DNA of 64,000 nucleotides from Ensifer sp. PDNC004 (GTDB lineage: Bacteria > Pseudomonadota > Alphaproteobacteria > Rhizobiales > Rhizobiaceae). Under the pieces are notes generated by a model, which ran no database searches, was not told the DNA's origin, and worked only from the letters and a program-made list of their open reading frames with translations. Where the stretch lies: assembly GCF_016919405.1 (NCBI RefSeq), contig NZ_CP070353.1, positions 868,001-932,000 of the forward strand, in the 5' to 3' direction. The translations under genes were made by a program, and so were the position numbers. Positions 10,061-18,236 of the stretch are shown in pieces; the stretch's first letter is position 1; each line of letters starts with the position of its first letter.

Positions 10061-11685
10061 GGTTCGGGCCGCTCAAGGTCGCGGAAGCAGAGGGCGCCAT
10101 GCTCGCGCATGCGGTGAAGGCCGGCGACCTCAGGCTTCCGAAGGGGCATCGGCTCACGTCCGCCGACATCGCCGCTTTGATCGCCGCCGGCGTCGATGCG
10201 GTTGTGGTTGCGCGGCTTGATGCCGGCGATTTCCCGGAAGACGAGGCGGCCACGCGCATTGCCACGGCCATCGCCCCCGATCATCTCCGGTTCTCGCGGG
10301 CTGCGACCGGCCGCGTCAATGTCTATTCCGAGGTCGCCGGTCTCTTCGTTGCGAGCCGCGAAATCGTCGATCGGTTGAACCGCATAGATCCGTCCATCAC
10401 TTTCGCCTGTCTCGCCGACCATGTGCCGGTGCAGCCCGGCGATATGGTCGCGACGATCAAGATCATCCCGCTTGCGGTCGCCGGTGCCTTCGTCGAGCAG
10501 GCGGAAAGGCTGCTGCGCGACCATCGCCCCTTCGAGGTCAAGCCGTTCGTGGCGCGGCGCACGGCGTTGATAGCAACGGAGTTGCCAAACCTCAAGCCGC
10601 AGGTGATGGACAAGACACATGCCATCCTGGCGGCGCGGTTGCGACAGGCCGGAAGCGAACTCCTCACAGAACGGCGCGTCGCGCACAGAGAGGACGCCGT
10701 TGCGACGGCGATCGCCGAAATGCGAGAAACGCACGACCTGATTGTCGTCTTCGGCGCGTCAGCGGTTGCCGATCCCGACGACGTCGTTCCCGCGGCAATC
10801 CGGCGAGCCGGCGGCGCGGTTGATCACGTCGGAATGCCTGTTGATCCCGGCAATCTTCTCGTTCTCGGCCGGGTCGGCGAGACACCGGTGATCGGTGCGC
10901 CCGGCTGCGCCCGCAGTCCGCGCGAGAACGGCTTCGACTGGATCCTCGACCGTATCCTTGCCGGCGAGTGGCCGAGCTTCGATGATATTACCGGCCTTGG
11001 GGTCGGCGGTCTCCTGAGCGAAATCCCGACCCGGCCGCAGCCGCGCGATACTGCAACGGAGTTGTCTTTGCCCTTGGTTTCTGTCGTCGTTCTGGCCGCC
11101 GGCCGGGCCAGCCGGATGGGCGCGGACGGCGGACACAAACTTCTCGCCACCTTCGACGGCGTGCCGCTCGTGCGCCGCAGCGTCGAAGCCGCGCTCAGGG
11201 CCGCGCCGGGCAGGGTCAGCGTTGTGACCGGCCACCGCGAGGCCGACATCCGCCACGCGCTGCAAGGGCTGCCGGTGACATTCGTCTCCAACCCCGACTA
11301 CATCTCGGGCATGGCCTCCTCGCTAACAGCGGGGCTTTCAGCAATTGGGACGCGGGCGGCCGGCATGCTGGTCATGTTGGCGGACATGCCCGGGATTACC
11401 GGCGACGACCTGCGGCGGCTCATCGAGCGTTTCGTCGCCGAGGGCGGCCGCTCGATCATCCGGGCGACCGCCGGCGGGCAGCGCGGCAATCCGGTGATCC
11501 TGCCGCGCCAGACATTTTCGGCGATCCGGCAGTTGCTCGGAGACGTTGGCGCAAGGCACATCATCGAAAAGAGCGGCCTGCCGGTCATCGATGTCGAACT
11601 CGGCGCCGCGGCGCGCCTCGATCTCGATACGCCGGAACAGATCGTCGCCGCTGGCGGTATCTTGGAGGAACAGACGCGTGGATAA
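10057..11685 (+). CDS. Molybdopterin-binding / MocA-like nucleotidyltransferase fusion
   Basis: 542 aa with two parts. Residues about 1-335 resemble MoeA/MoaB-type molybdopterin-binding proteins (LIVVFGASAVADPDDVVPAA region, then GAPGCARSPRENGFDWIL). From about residue 345 there is a MobA/MocA-type transferase: VVLAAGRASRMGADGGHKLL is the nucleotide-binding loop, with MLADMPGIT as the metal-site motif and RGNPVIL near the end. MocA transfers CMP from CTP to Mo-molybdopterin, giving the dinucleotide cofactor used by xanthine dehydrogenase and CO dehydrogenase families. It completes the maturation module begun at 6816. Confidence 0.88.
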   Translation: MRFGPLKVAEAEGAMLAHAVKAGDLRLPKGHRLTSADIAALIAAGVDAVVVARLDAGDFPEDEAATRIATAIAPDHLRFSRAATGRVNVYSEVAGLFVASREIVDRLNRIDPSITFACLADHVPVQPGDMVATIKIIPLAVAGAFVEQAERLLRDHRPFEVKPFVARRTALIATELPNLKPQVMDKTHAILAARLRQAGSELLTERRVAHREDAVATAIAEMRETHDLIVVFGASAVADPDDVVPAAIRRAGGAVDHVGMPVDPGNLLVLGRVGETPVIGAPGCARSPRENGFDWILDRILAGEWPSFDDITGLGVGGLLSEIPTRPQPRDTATELSLPLVSVVVLAAGRASRMGADGGHKLLATFDGVPLVRRSVEAALRAAPGRVSVVTGHREADIRHALQGLPVTFVSNPDYISGMASSLTAGLSAIGTRAAGMLVMLADMPGITGDDLRRLIERFVAEGGRSIIRATAGGQRGNPVILPRQTFSAIRQLLGDVGARHIIEKSGLPVIDVELGAAARLDLDTPEQIVAAGGILEEQTRG

Positions 11686-11995
11686 TGCCGCAATCGAAGA
11701 GATGTTCGAAGTCCTCGGGCCGGTGACCATCAAGCGGATGTTCGGCGGAAAGGGCATCTATTGCCAGGGCGTGATCTTCGCGCTTGAGGTCGACGGCGAA
11801 ATCCTGCTCAAGGGCGACGAGCAAACAGCGCCGGCGCTTGAGGCGGCCGGTTCGCGGCAATGGGCCTACGACGGCAAGGGCAAGCCGGTGAAGATGCCCT
11901 ATTGGAGCATTCCGGACGACGCATTCGACGATCCGGACGAGATGGCGCGCTGGGTGCGGCTTGCCTATGAGGCAGCGCGGCGCTCCCGGAAGTAG
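11678..11995 (+). CDS. TfoX/Sxy N-terminal domain protein
   Basis: 105 aa from GTG 11678, with GGAGG 9 nt upstream and an 8-nt overlap with the preceding gene. MFEVLGPVTIKRMFGGKGIY is the characteristic TfoX_N opening, followed by a small alpha/beta fold (VIFALEVDGEILLKGDE) and MPYWSIPDDAFDD. TfoX/Sxy is a competence regulator in gamma-proteobacteria, but short single-domain relatives are widespread in alphaproteobacteria with no known role. The overlap suggests co-transcription with the molybdenum cofactor genes; a functional link is unproven. Confidence 0.85.
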   Translation: MDNAAIEEMFEVLGPVTIKRMFGGKGIYCQGVIFALEVDGEILLKGDEQTAPALEAAGSRQWAYDGKGKPVKMPYWSIPDDAFDDPDEMARWVRLAYEAARRSRK

Positions 11996-12085
11996 GCCGC
12001 CCAACATATGCGCGGCGCCTCAGATGAAATATAGATCACCGCGCCGCCTATCCGCGCGTCCAGGTGACGTCGAGTGGGTTCAGGG

Positions 12086-12901
12086 ATGCCAGTCACACGA
12101 CACATGATCCCGCAAGGTGACGGAACGGCCGTTGAGCTGTTCCAGGCGTCTGCCATCGGAACCGCGCCAACGGGTGCAATTCTGCTTATCCACGGCAACC
12201 AGGGCGGACGTCGTCTCGGCGCAAGCGAATTTGTCGACAGCGGCGCTCTCACGCGGCTTTCGTCCCGACTGAACATTGTGACGGCGGCGGTTTCCCAGCC
12301 AGGCTTCGGCGCCTCGGACGGGCCCGCGGATTTCTGTGGCCCCCGAACGCAGCAAGCCGTAATTGCTGCCGTCGCCTTTCTGAGAGAGCACCCCGCAATC
12401 GATCCGGACCGGATTGTTCTCTATGGAAACAGCCGCGGCGCGGTCGCTGCGGCTATGGTCGCAGCTCAGCTATCCGACCTTCGTGCCGTCGTTCTGGCAA
12501 GTGGCGTCTATGATCTCGATAGCGTTTTCGACAACGCTCCTATGGGCATCCGGAAGGCGATAGAACTTGAGGCCGGGCTTTTCAGTGAAGCCTTCAAGGC
12601 TCGCTCCGCCTTGCATCATGTTGGTAATATCAGGTCGGAGATCCTGCTTTTGCACGGACGGCATGATGACCGCGCGCCCGCTTCCCAGGCAGAGGCGTTT
12701 TACGAAGCCTTGTCCGACGCCGGCGTGCCCGTCGACCTAAAGGTATTCGACTGCGGGCACCGTATCCCGCGTGACGAATCACAACGGGTGCTCGGCGAGT
12801 TTCTGGAGAGGATTTTCGCTTCCGGCGTCACACGCCACCAGGCATTGCGCTCGGAAGACGGTTGTTCCTCCAACAGCGGTACCCGAAAAATTGCGGAATG
12901 A
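12086..12901 (+). CDS. Alpha/beta hydrolase
   Basis: 271 aa from ATG 12086 (MPVTRHMIPQGDG); a GTG at 12074 would add four residues. Hydrolase fold landmarks: oxyanion-side HGNQGG at about residues 36-41, nucleophile elbow GNSRG at about 116-120, acid Asp in HGRHDDRAP, and His in DCGHRIP near residue 229. The set resembles the prolyl-oligopeptidase-like/dienelactone hydrolase group. The last 40 or so residues after FLERIFAS are atypical, and this stretch lies over the 3' end of the opposite-strand NUDIX gene (overlap 12779-12901). No signal peptide; substrate unknown. Confidence 0.82.
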   Translation: MPVTRHMIPQGDGTAVELFQASAIGTAPTGAILLIHGNQGGRRLGASEFVDSGALTRLSSRLNIVTAAVSQPGFGASDGPADFCGPRTQQAVIAAVAFLREHPAIDPDRIVLYGNSRGAVAAAMVAAQLSDLRAVVLASGVYDLDSVFDNAPMGIRKAIELEAGLFSEAFKARSALHHVGNIRSEILLLHGRHDDRAPASQAEAFYEALSDAGVPVDLKVFDCGHRIPRDESQRVLGEFLERIFASGVTRHQALRSEDGCSSNSGTRKIAE

Positions 12902-13381
12902 AACGCGCCCGATGAACGCCGGCATCGATTTGACCAATCGCCGCCAAGCTATGCGGCGACACCGTGTTCCTGGCTTGCGCAAGGCTTCAGCAGCGTCGGC
13001 GGTAAAACGGGACAGCGGTTGGGGCAGGGCGTCGAGGCTGAACCAGCCGAATTCGGAAAGCTTGTCCGGCTCGACGAGTCGCGGCTCGCCGGAGAAATCC
13101 CGGGTCACATAGATCATCGAGATCCAGTGCTGGCGATCAGCTTCGATCACCTGTTCGCTCAGGCAGAGGAATTCGCTCGACCGGATCTTGAGGCCGCTTT
13201 CTTCTTCGGCCTCGCGTCGGGCCGCAGCTTCCGAGCGTTCCATATGGTCGACCTTGCCGCCGACGATGTTCCAGTAACCGGCCTCAGGCGCCTTCAAGCG
13301 CCTGTAAAGCAGGATCTTGCCATCGCGCACGATGACAAGTCCGCAGCCGAAGCCCGGAAAATCGACGCCTGGCTGGCCCAT
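12779..13381 (-). CDS. NUDIX hydrolase
   Basis: 200 aa. The NUDIX box is exact: G-KVDHM-E-RSEAAAR-REAEEESGL at about residues 42-64, fitting Gx5Ex7REUxEExGU. The family removes nucleoside diphosphate-linked groups from nucleotides or related compounds. The core fold ends around DALPQPLSRFTADAAEAL (about residue 135). The following 60 residues look unlike NUDIX proteins and run antisense over the last 123 nt of the neighbouring hydrolase, suggesting loss of an original stop. It lies 9 nt after the rhlE stop in the antisense-adjacent direction, so both are leftward genes. Confidence 0.88.
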   Translation of the reverse strand: MGQPGVDFPGFGCGLVIVRDGKILLYRRLKAPEAGYWNIVGGKVDHMERSEAAARREAEEESGLKIRSSEFLCLSEQVIEADRQHWISMIYVTRDFSGEPRLVEPDKLSEFGWFSLDALPQPLSRFTADAAEALRKPGTRCRRIAWRRLVKSMPAFIGRVSFRNFSGTAVGGTTVFRAQCLVACDAGSENPLQKLAEHPL

Positions 13382-13390
13382 CCGCTTGGA

Positions 13391-14899
13391 TCAGGCCTTG
13401 CCGGCGATCAGCATGAATGCGGGGATTTCGTCGCCGAAACCGACCGGCGTCGGGCCGTCGTCATAGTCGCGGCGGTGGCGGTTGCGGCGGTCGCGATTGT
13501 CGTCGTTGGCAGGGTTCGATGCACGCACCGGACGATCGCCACGATTGTTCTGTGCCTGCTTGTTCTCTGCGCTGCGTGCCGGTTTCACCGATTCCGCCCT
13601 TTCCACGACTGTTTCAATTTCGGCCTCACTATCGGCACGCACGGTATCGGATTTATGATCGGAACGGCCCCTCGAGCCACGATCCCCATCTTTTTTCCGG
13701 TCCTTGCGGCCATCACGACCGCGTTCACGGCGGCCGGTATCGTGGCTTTCCATCGGCTCAGGCAGATTGGAAAGGTCGCCGTTCAGCCATTCGACGTTCT
13801 GGCCGATCAGCTTTTCAATGGCGTCGGAGAATTTCGTGTCGCGCTTGGTGACCAGCGTGAAGGAGGCGCCCGAGCGGCCGGCACGGCCGGTGCGTCCGAT
13901 GCGGTGGACGTAGTCTTCCGCATGGATCGGAACGTCGAAGTTGAAGACGTGGCTGACATCAGGGATATCGAGGCCGCGGGCCGCAACGTCGGAGGCGACG
14001 AGCAGCTTGATGTTGCCGTCCTTGAAGTTGGCCAGCATCGTCATGCGCGACCGCTGGTCCATGTCGCCATGCAGCGCACCGACGGAGAAGCCGTGGCGGT
14101 CGAGCGAACGGAAGAGGTCGGCGACATCCTTCTTGCGATTGCAGAAGATGATCGCGTTCTTCAGTTCGTCCTGGGCGCGAATCAGATCACGCAGTACCGC
14201 GCGCTTCTCGTAATCCTTGGCATGCGCCGCAACGAAGCGCTGCGTCACCGTCTGAGCCGTGGAAGCCGGGCGGGCGACTTCGACGCGCTCCGGGTTCTGC
14301 AGGAAGCGGTCGGCAAGCTTCTGGATTTCCGGCGGCATCGTCGCCGAGAAGAACAACGTCTGGCGCGTGAACGGGATCAGCTTGGCGATGCGTTCGATAT
14401 CGGGAATGAAGCCCATGTCGAGCATACGGTCGGCTTCGTCGATGACCAGGATTTCCACGCCGCTCATCAAGAGCTTGCCGCGCTCGAAGTGGTCGAGCAG
14501 GCGGCCGGGCGTGCAGATCAGCACGTCAGCGCCACGCTCAAGCTTGCGGTCCTGCTCGTCGAAGGACACGCCGCCGATCAGAAGCGCGATGTTGAGTTTG
14601 TGGTTCTTGCCGTACTTGTCGAAGTTCTCTGCGACCTGTGCGGCGAGTTCGCGCGTCGGCTCCAGAATGAGCGTACGCGGCATGCGCGCGCGGGCGCGGC
14701 CCTTTTCGAGCAGCGTCAGCATCGGCAGCACGAACGAAGCGGTCTTGCCCGTGCCCGTCTGGGCGATGCCCAGAATATCACGACGCTGCAGCGCCGGCGG
14801 GATAGCGCCTGTCTGGATCGGGGTCGGGATTGTGTAGCCCGCATCGGTGACAGCGGAGAGAACTTTTTGGCTCAGGCCAAGGTCAGCAAAATTGGTCAA
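13391..14899 (-). CDS. rhlE: DEAD-box ATP-dependent RNA helicase, RhlE type
   Basis: 502 aa. Full DEAD-box motif series: Q motif (IPTPIQ at about 24-29), AQTGTGKT, PTRELA, TPGRL, DEAD at about 155-158, SAT (FFSATMPPE), then ARGLD and HRIGRTGRAG in the second RecA domain. After residue 385 comes a long basic, low-complexity tail rich in R, D and K (RRERGRDGRKDRKKDGD), typical of RNA-binding tails of RhlE helicases. It remodels RNA or ribonucleoprotein, commonly at low temperature or in ribosome assembly. A possible promoter lies at 15035-15065. Confidence 0.95.
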   Translation of the reverse strand: MTNFADLGLSQKVLSAVTDAGYTIPTPIQTGAIPPALQRRDILGIAQTGTGKTASFVLPMLTLLEKGRARARMPRTLILEPTRELAAQVAENFDKYGKNHKLNIALLIGGVSFDEQDRKLERGADVLICTPGRLLDHFERGKLLMSGVEILVIDEADRMLDMGFIPDIERIAKLIPFTRQTLFFSATMPPEIQKLADRFLQNPERVEVARPASTAQTVTQRFVAAHAKDYEKRAVLRDLIRAQDELKNAIIFCNRKKDVADLFRSLDRHGFSVGALHGDMDQRSRMTMLANFKDGNIKLLVASDVAARGLDIPDVSHVFNFDVPIHAEDYVHRIGRTGRAGRSGASFTLVTKRDTKFSDAIEKLIGQNVEWLNGDLSNLPEPMESHDTGRRERGRDGRKDRKKDGDRGSRGRSDHKSDTVRADSEAEIETVVERAESVKPARSAENKQAQNNRGDRPVRASNPANDDNRDRRNRHRRDYDDGPTPVGFGDEIPAFMLIAGKA

Positions 14900-15034
14900 A
14901 GGGAAATCTGTTTCCGTTCCGGTTCAATAGAACACTGATCGATCGATGGAAAACGCACGAGCACGTGGCCGCGCTCTTAAGCTGAACGCCGCCGAAAGTC
15001 AAGAAATCCAGCACGTTGAAGCAGTAAAAGGTAA

Positions 15035-15065
15035 ATAGTGGCGAATCTGTCGCATTTCTTGTCAA
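15035..15065 (-). promoter_or_regulatory. Possible sigma-70-type promoter for rhlE
   Basis: On the minus strand TTGACA (15060-15065) is followed after 19 nt by CACTAT (15035-15040), about 135 nt upstream of the rhlE ATG. The -35 matches consensus; the spacing is long and the -10 imperfect. Confidence 0.3.
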
Positions 15066-15084
15066 GCGGAACCGCGCGGTAGCG

Positions 15085-16419
15085 TCAGTTCATATAGCTT
15101 GCAAGCTTGGTGCTCGCATCCAGAAACCGCATGGGATCCACGGCATTGCCATTCAGCCGGATTTCATAGTGCAGGTGCGGTCCGGTGGAGCGCCCGGTGT
15201 TGCCGGACTTGGCAATGACTTCGCCAGCCTTCACCCGGTCGCCGGCTTTCACCAGCACGGTGGAAAGGTGGGCGTAGCGCGTCGCGACACCATTGCCGTG
15301 GTCGATCTCGACCATGTTTCCATAGCCGCCGGTCAACCCTGCATTGGTCACCGTTCCAGGGGCCGCCGAGCGGATGCGGGTGCCGACCGTTGCGCGAAAG
15401 TCGATGCCGGCATGCAGCGCCAGACGCCCGAGAAACGGATCAAGCCGGTTGCCGAAGTCGCTGGTGATGTCGCTGGCCGGCGAGGGGTTGCCGAAGGGCA
15501 GCTTGCGGACCTCGGCGCGCGTGCGGTCGAGCTCCAGGAGTGCGGTATCGAGTGCGGCAAGCGAACGGCCGAAATCGTCATCGTTCACAGGCTCGACGAA
15601 GGGGCCGCCGATCGCTGCCTCGGCGGAGCCGGATATGTCGTTGGCCGGAATCAACTCGGCAACATCGTCGACGGGCAGGTCGACACCGGTGCGCCCGACG
15701 ATCGAGCGAATCGCACCCGACGTTTTCGCCGCGCCGTCCGTCAGCTGCTGGACCCGCGTCATCTGCTCGCGCTCGACATCCTTCAGCGAGAGCGTCACTT
15801 TTGAGAAAATCCGGTCGGCGCGGTCGGAACTTGATTCGCCGGCATCGGGTGCTGCATAGGCGAGGGCGGGGACAGCCGCAGCACTGACCGGCGCAACGTT
15901 CAGTCCCATCAGCTTCTCGATTGCCTTGACACTACCGCTGCCGCTCGCGTCGGCGCGTTTGTCATAGGCAAGCGGCTCGACGGTCGCGGGCGCGTCGGTT
16001 GCGGTCGTGACGCCGGAATTTTCGGCCCTTTCGACAAGGGCGCCGAGCTTTCCGTTGCGCGAGGTCAGCGCCATCTGCTGGCGCAGCAGCTTCTCGACCT
16101 TTTCCTCGACCACTTGCTGGTCGAGCAGTTGCCGGCTGGTGACCCGATCGACCTGCGCCCGCAGCGCGGTGATCCGATCCTCGTATTCGTGCTGCATGCG
16201 GGCCTGGCGGGCAATCGTGCCGCCGATCAGGTCGTCGCGCAAAACCAGATAGGAAGTGGCCGCGAGATAGCCGATGCTGCAGACGCCGGCGAAGGAGACG
16301 GCGATCGCCGCCATCCACGGACGCACGGTCATGTGCCGGACCTTGTCGCCGCTGGCCAGGATCAGGACGTGATTCTGTCTGCGTTTTCCAAAGGTACGAT
16401 TTGCCTGATGTCCAGACAC
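15085..16419 (-). CDS. Membrane-anchored M23 family metallopeptidase
   Basis: 444 aa from GTG 16419, chosen because GGGAGAG lies 7 nt upstream; an ATG at 16467 in the same frame has no such site. One membrane anchor at about residues 32-54 (WMAAIAVSFAGVCSIGYLAA), then a periplasmic coiled-coil region (EDRITALRAQVDRVTSRQLL and VEKLLRQQMALT), then a C-terminal LytM/M23 domain. Zinc ligands are present: HAGID at about 338-342 and HLHYEI at about 417-422. Likely a peptidoglycan endopeptidase or an EnvC/RgsM-like envelope growth factor. DUF455 and bcp lie upstream on the same strand. Confidence 0.9.
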   Translation of the reverse strand: MSGHQANRTFGKRRQNHVLILASGDKVRHMTVRPWMAAIAVSFAGVCSIGYLAATSYLVLRDDLIGGTIARQARMQHEYEDRITALRAQVDRVTSRQLLDQQVVEEKVEKLLRQQMALTSRNGKLGALVERAENSGVTTATDAPATVEPLAYDKRADASGSGSVKAIEKLMGLNVAPVSAAAVPALAYAAPDAGESSSDRADRIFSKVTLSLKDVEREQMTRVQQLTDGAAKTSGAIRSIVGRTGVDLPVDDVAELIPANDISGSAEAAIGGPFVEPVNDDDFGRSLAALDTALLELDRTRAEVRKLPFGNPSPASDITSDFGNRLDPFLGRLALHAGIDFRATVGTRIRSAAPGTVTNAGLTGGYGNMVEIDHGNGVATRYAHLSTVLVKAGDRVKAGEVIAKSGNTGRSTGPHLHYEIRLNGNAVDPMRFLDASTKLASYMN

Positions 16420-16522
16420 CCGTTCTCTCCCGCCATGTGCGCGTTGCCTCGCATCACCTGGGGTCATTACACTTTGTTAGGGTTAACAATCGGTAAGCAA
16501 GATTGCGGGAGGGTGATGGCCG

Positions 16523-17350
16523 CTAACGATTGGTCGATGCGGTCATCGAGCGGTAGAAGGACGGCGTCAGGCCGGCCTCGGCGCGGGCGATATCGTTGAA
16601 CGGCGCCTTCAGGGGACCGCGGAAATTGGCGCGCACCAGCGCCTGGAAGGTCGCCGCCGGGTCCTTCTTCTCGCGGGCGCAGAGAAAACGGAACCATTTG
16701 GCGCCAACGGCGACGTGGCCCTTCTCGTCCTCATAGATGACGTCGAGCACGGCAGCGCTCTCGAAGTCGCCGGTTTCGCGCATCTTGGCCTGCAGCGCCG
16801 GCGTCACATCGAGACCGCGCGCTTCGAGAATGAGCGGCACCACGGCGAGCCGCGCCGTCAGGTCGTTGCGCGTATCATGCGCCGCCTGCCAGAGGCCGTC
16901 ATGGGCGGGCAAGTCGCCATAGTCTGCGCCGAGGTCGTTCAGCCTCTGGCGGACCATGCGGAAGTGTTTCGCCTCTTCGAAGGCGACACGCATCCAGCCG
17001 TCGAAGAAGGAATTGGGCACCGGCTCGGTCGCAAAGCGGGCAACGATATCAAGGGCGAGATCGACGGCGTTCAACTCGATATGGGCGATCGAATGGAGGA
17101 GGGCGATTCGGCCCTTCAGCGAGCCGAGAGACCGTCGCTTGACCTGGGTCGGTGGTGTCAGCACCGGCTTGTCGGGCCGGCCCGGGCGTACCGGCACCGG
17201 CCGGTCGAGCGGCGAGCGCAGCGACAGCGTGCGGCGCTGCCAGCGACGCGCCGCTTCCTGCGCAAGCGCCGTCTTGACCTCGAGGTCCGCGGCGCGGATC
17301 GCTTCGACGGCGCCGCCCCGCAGGCTGTGAAACACGGGCAACTCGCTCAT
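16523..17350 (-). CDS. DUF455 family ferritin-like protein
   Basis: 275 aa. The central part has helices with paired acidic and histidine residues, SIAHIELNAVDLALD at about 88-102 and FEEAKHFRMVRQRL at about 125-138, and a later YEDEKGHVAVGAKWF. These E...ExxH patterns are typical of ferritin-like di-iron carboxylate folds, and the sequence matches DUF455. Function is uncharacterised; a di-iron oxidase or hydroxylase is the structural expectation. Its start is 8 nt after the bcp stop, so the two form an operon, which is compatible with a role in oxidative stress. Confidence 0.85.
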   Translation of the reverse strand: MSELPVFHSLRGGAVEAIRAADLEVKTALAQEAARRWQRRTLSLRSPLDRPVPVRPGRPDKPVLTPPTQVKRRSLGSLKGRIALLHSIAHIELNAVDLALDIVARFATEPVPNSFFDGWMRVAFEEAKHFRMVRQRLNDLGADYGDLPAHDGLWQAAHDTRNDLTARLAVVPLILEARGLDVTPALQAKMRETGDFESAAVLDVIYEDEKGHVAVGAKWFRFLCAREKKDPAATFQALVRANFRGPLKAPFNDIARAEAGLTPSFYRSMTASTNR

Positions 17351-17358
17351 CGGCGTCC

Positions 17359-17826
17359 TCAGATCGCCTTTGCGGCGTCGAGGACCTCGCGGGCGTGGCC
17401 GTCCACCTTCACCTTCTCCCAGACCTTGACGACGACACCGTCTGCGCCGATCAGGAAGGTGCTGCGCTCGACGCCCATATATTTGCGCCCGTACATCATC
17501 TTCTCGACCCAGACGCCATAGGCCTCGACCACTGCCTTCTCCTCGTCGGCGGCAAGCGGCACCGTCAGGTTGTGCTTCTTGGCGAAACGGTCGTGCTTCT
17601 TCACCGAATCGGGCGAAAGCCCGATCAGGGCGATACCGGCTGCGGCGAATTCGTCGGCCAGCTCCGAAAACGAGATCGCCTCGAGCGTGCAGGCCTGCGT
17701 GTCGTCCTTCGGATAGAAGAACAGAACGACCGGACGGCCGCGCAGGGCCGAGAGCGAAACCGTACCGCCGCCGTCACGCGGCAGGGTGAAGTCGGGAGCG
17801 ACATCTCCGGGAGCGGGTCTTGCCAT
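17359..17826 (-). CDS. bcp: Peroxiredoxin of the Bcp/PrxQ family
   Basis: 155 aa from ATG 17826 (MARPAPGDVAPDFTLP), with AAGGAAGG upstream. Thioredoxin-fold thiol peroxidase reducing hydrogen peroxide and organic hydroperoxides. The peroxidatic cysteine is C46 in FFYPKDDTQACTLEA. The family motif is normally TPGCT; here it is TQACT, and C46 is the only cysteine in the protein, so the resolving cysteine five residues later in E. coli Bcp is missing. It would therefore work as a 1-Cys enzyme or with an external thiol. Followed 8 nt later by the DUF455 gene. Confidence 0.93.
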   Translation of the reverse strand: MARPAPGDVAPDFTLPRDGGGTVSLSALRGRPVVLFFYPKDDTQACTLEAISFSELADEFAAAGIALIGLSPDSVKKHDRFAKKHNLTVPLAADEEKAVVEAYGVWVEKMMYGRKYMGVERSTFLIGADGVVVKVWEKVKVDGHAREVLDAAKAI

Positions 17827-17865
17827 GATTAAACCTTCCTTCCGCCAAGTTTTGCAGACAATCAC

Positions 17866-17970
17866 GCACTACTGCATGTTTTCATTGGTCTTTGCCGACC
17901 AAAGGGCAAAACGTGCAGTGCTCAAGGTAGTCGAGCGATATTTGCGCGCCACAGGGCACGCGATGCTCTT
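17866..17970 (+). repeat. RIME1-like intergenic mosaic element, copy 1 (diverged)
   Basis: Upstream of bcp. CTGCATGTT, then hairpin TTGGTC...GACCAA (17885-17902), then GGGCAAAACGTGCAGTGCTCAA, then a GC-rich weak hairpin TTGCGCGCC...GCACGCGA. The order and spacing match copies at 21640 and 32470, but the first stem has entirely different bases that still pair, so the fold rather than the sequence is kept. Confidence 0.6.
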
Positions 17971-18236
17971 GGGCATAGCGAAAATCGTCGACCGCCGTCC
18001 AGCGCATTTGTGCTAGATTCGACAGGTTTCGGACGGCATGGGCCGCTACGAAACGTTGCAATCGCCTGCGCGCGCGAATTCCATCGCAGGTGGTCGCTTT
18101 CCACAGCATGGTCCCGCGTCCCTTGGTGACTCGGCACGATGACATGTGGTCTACAGAAGCGAGAAGTAGTCGCCCCGTACCGTGAGAGACGAAGGGCGGC
18201 GACGAAGCTCGTATCGAACGGAGGACGTCCGCGCTG
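17971..18236. other. Non-coding stretch before the AsmA-like gene
   Basis: No supported gene is seen in this part of the 410-nt gap 17827-18236. TGTGCTAGATT near 18010 resembles an extended -10 element and GGAGG at 18220-18224 is the ribosome site of the following gene. A long leader of about 220 nt is implied if that promoter is used. Confidence 0.35.

Noticed and set aside
13019..14938. A 639-codon plus-strand frame over rhlE
   Set aside because: Shadow of the helicase gene; no domain signals.
16475..16500. CtrA-type site (TTAA-N7-TTAA) before the M23 peptidase gene
   Set aside because: TTAC-N6-TTAA is present but neither spacing nor the first half-site matches the consensus.
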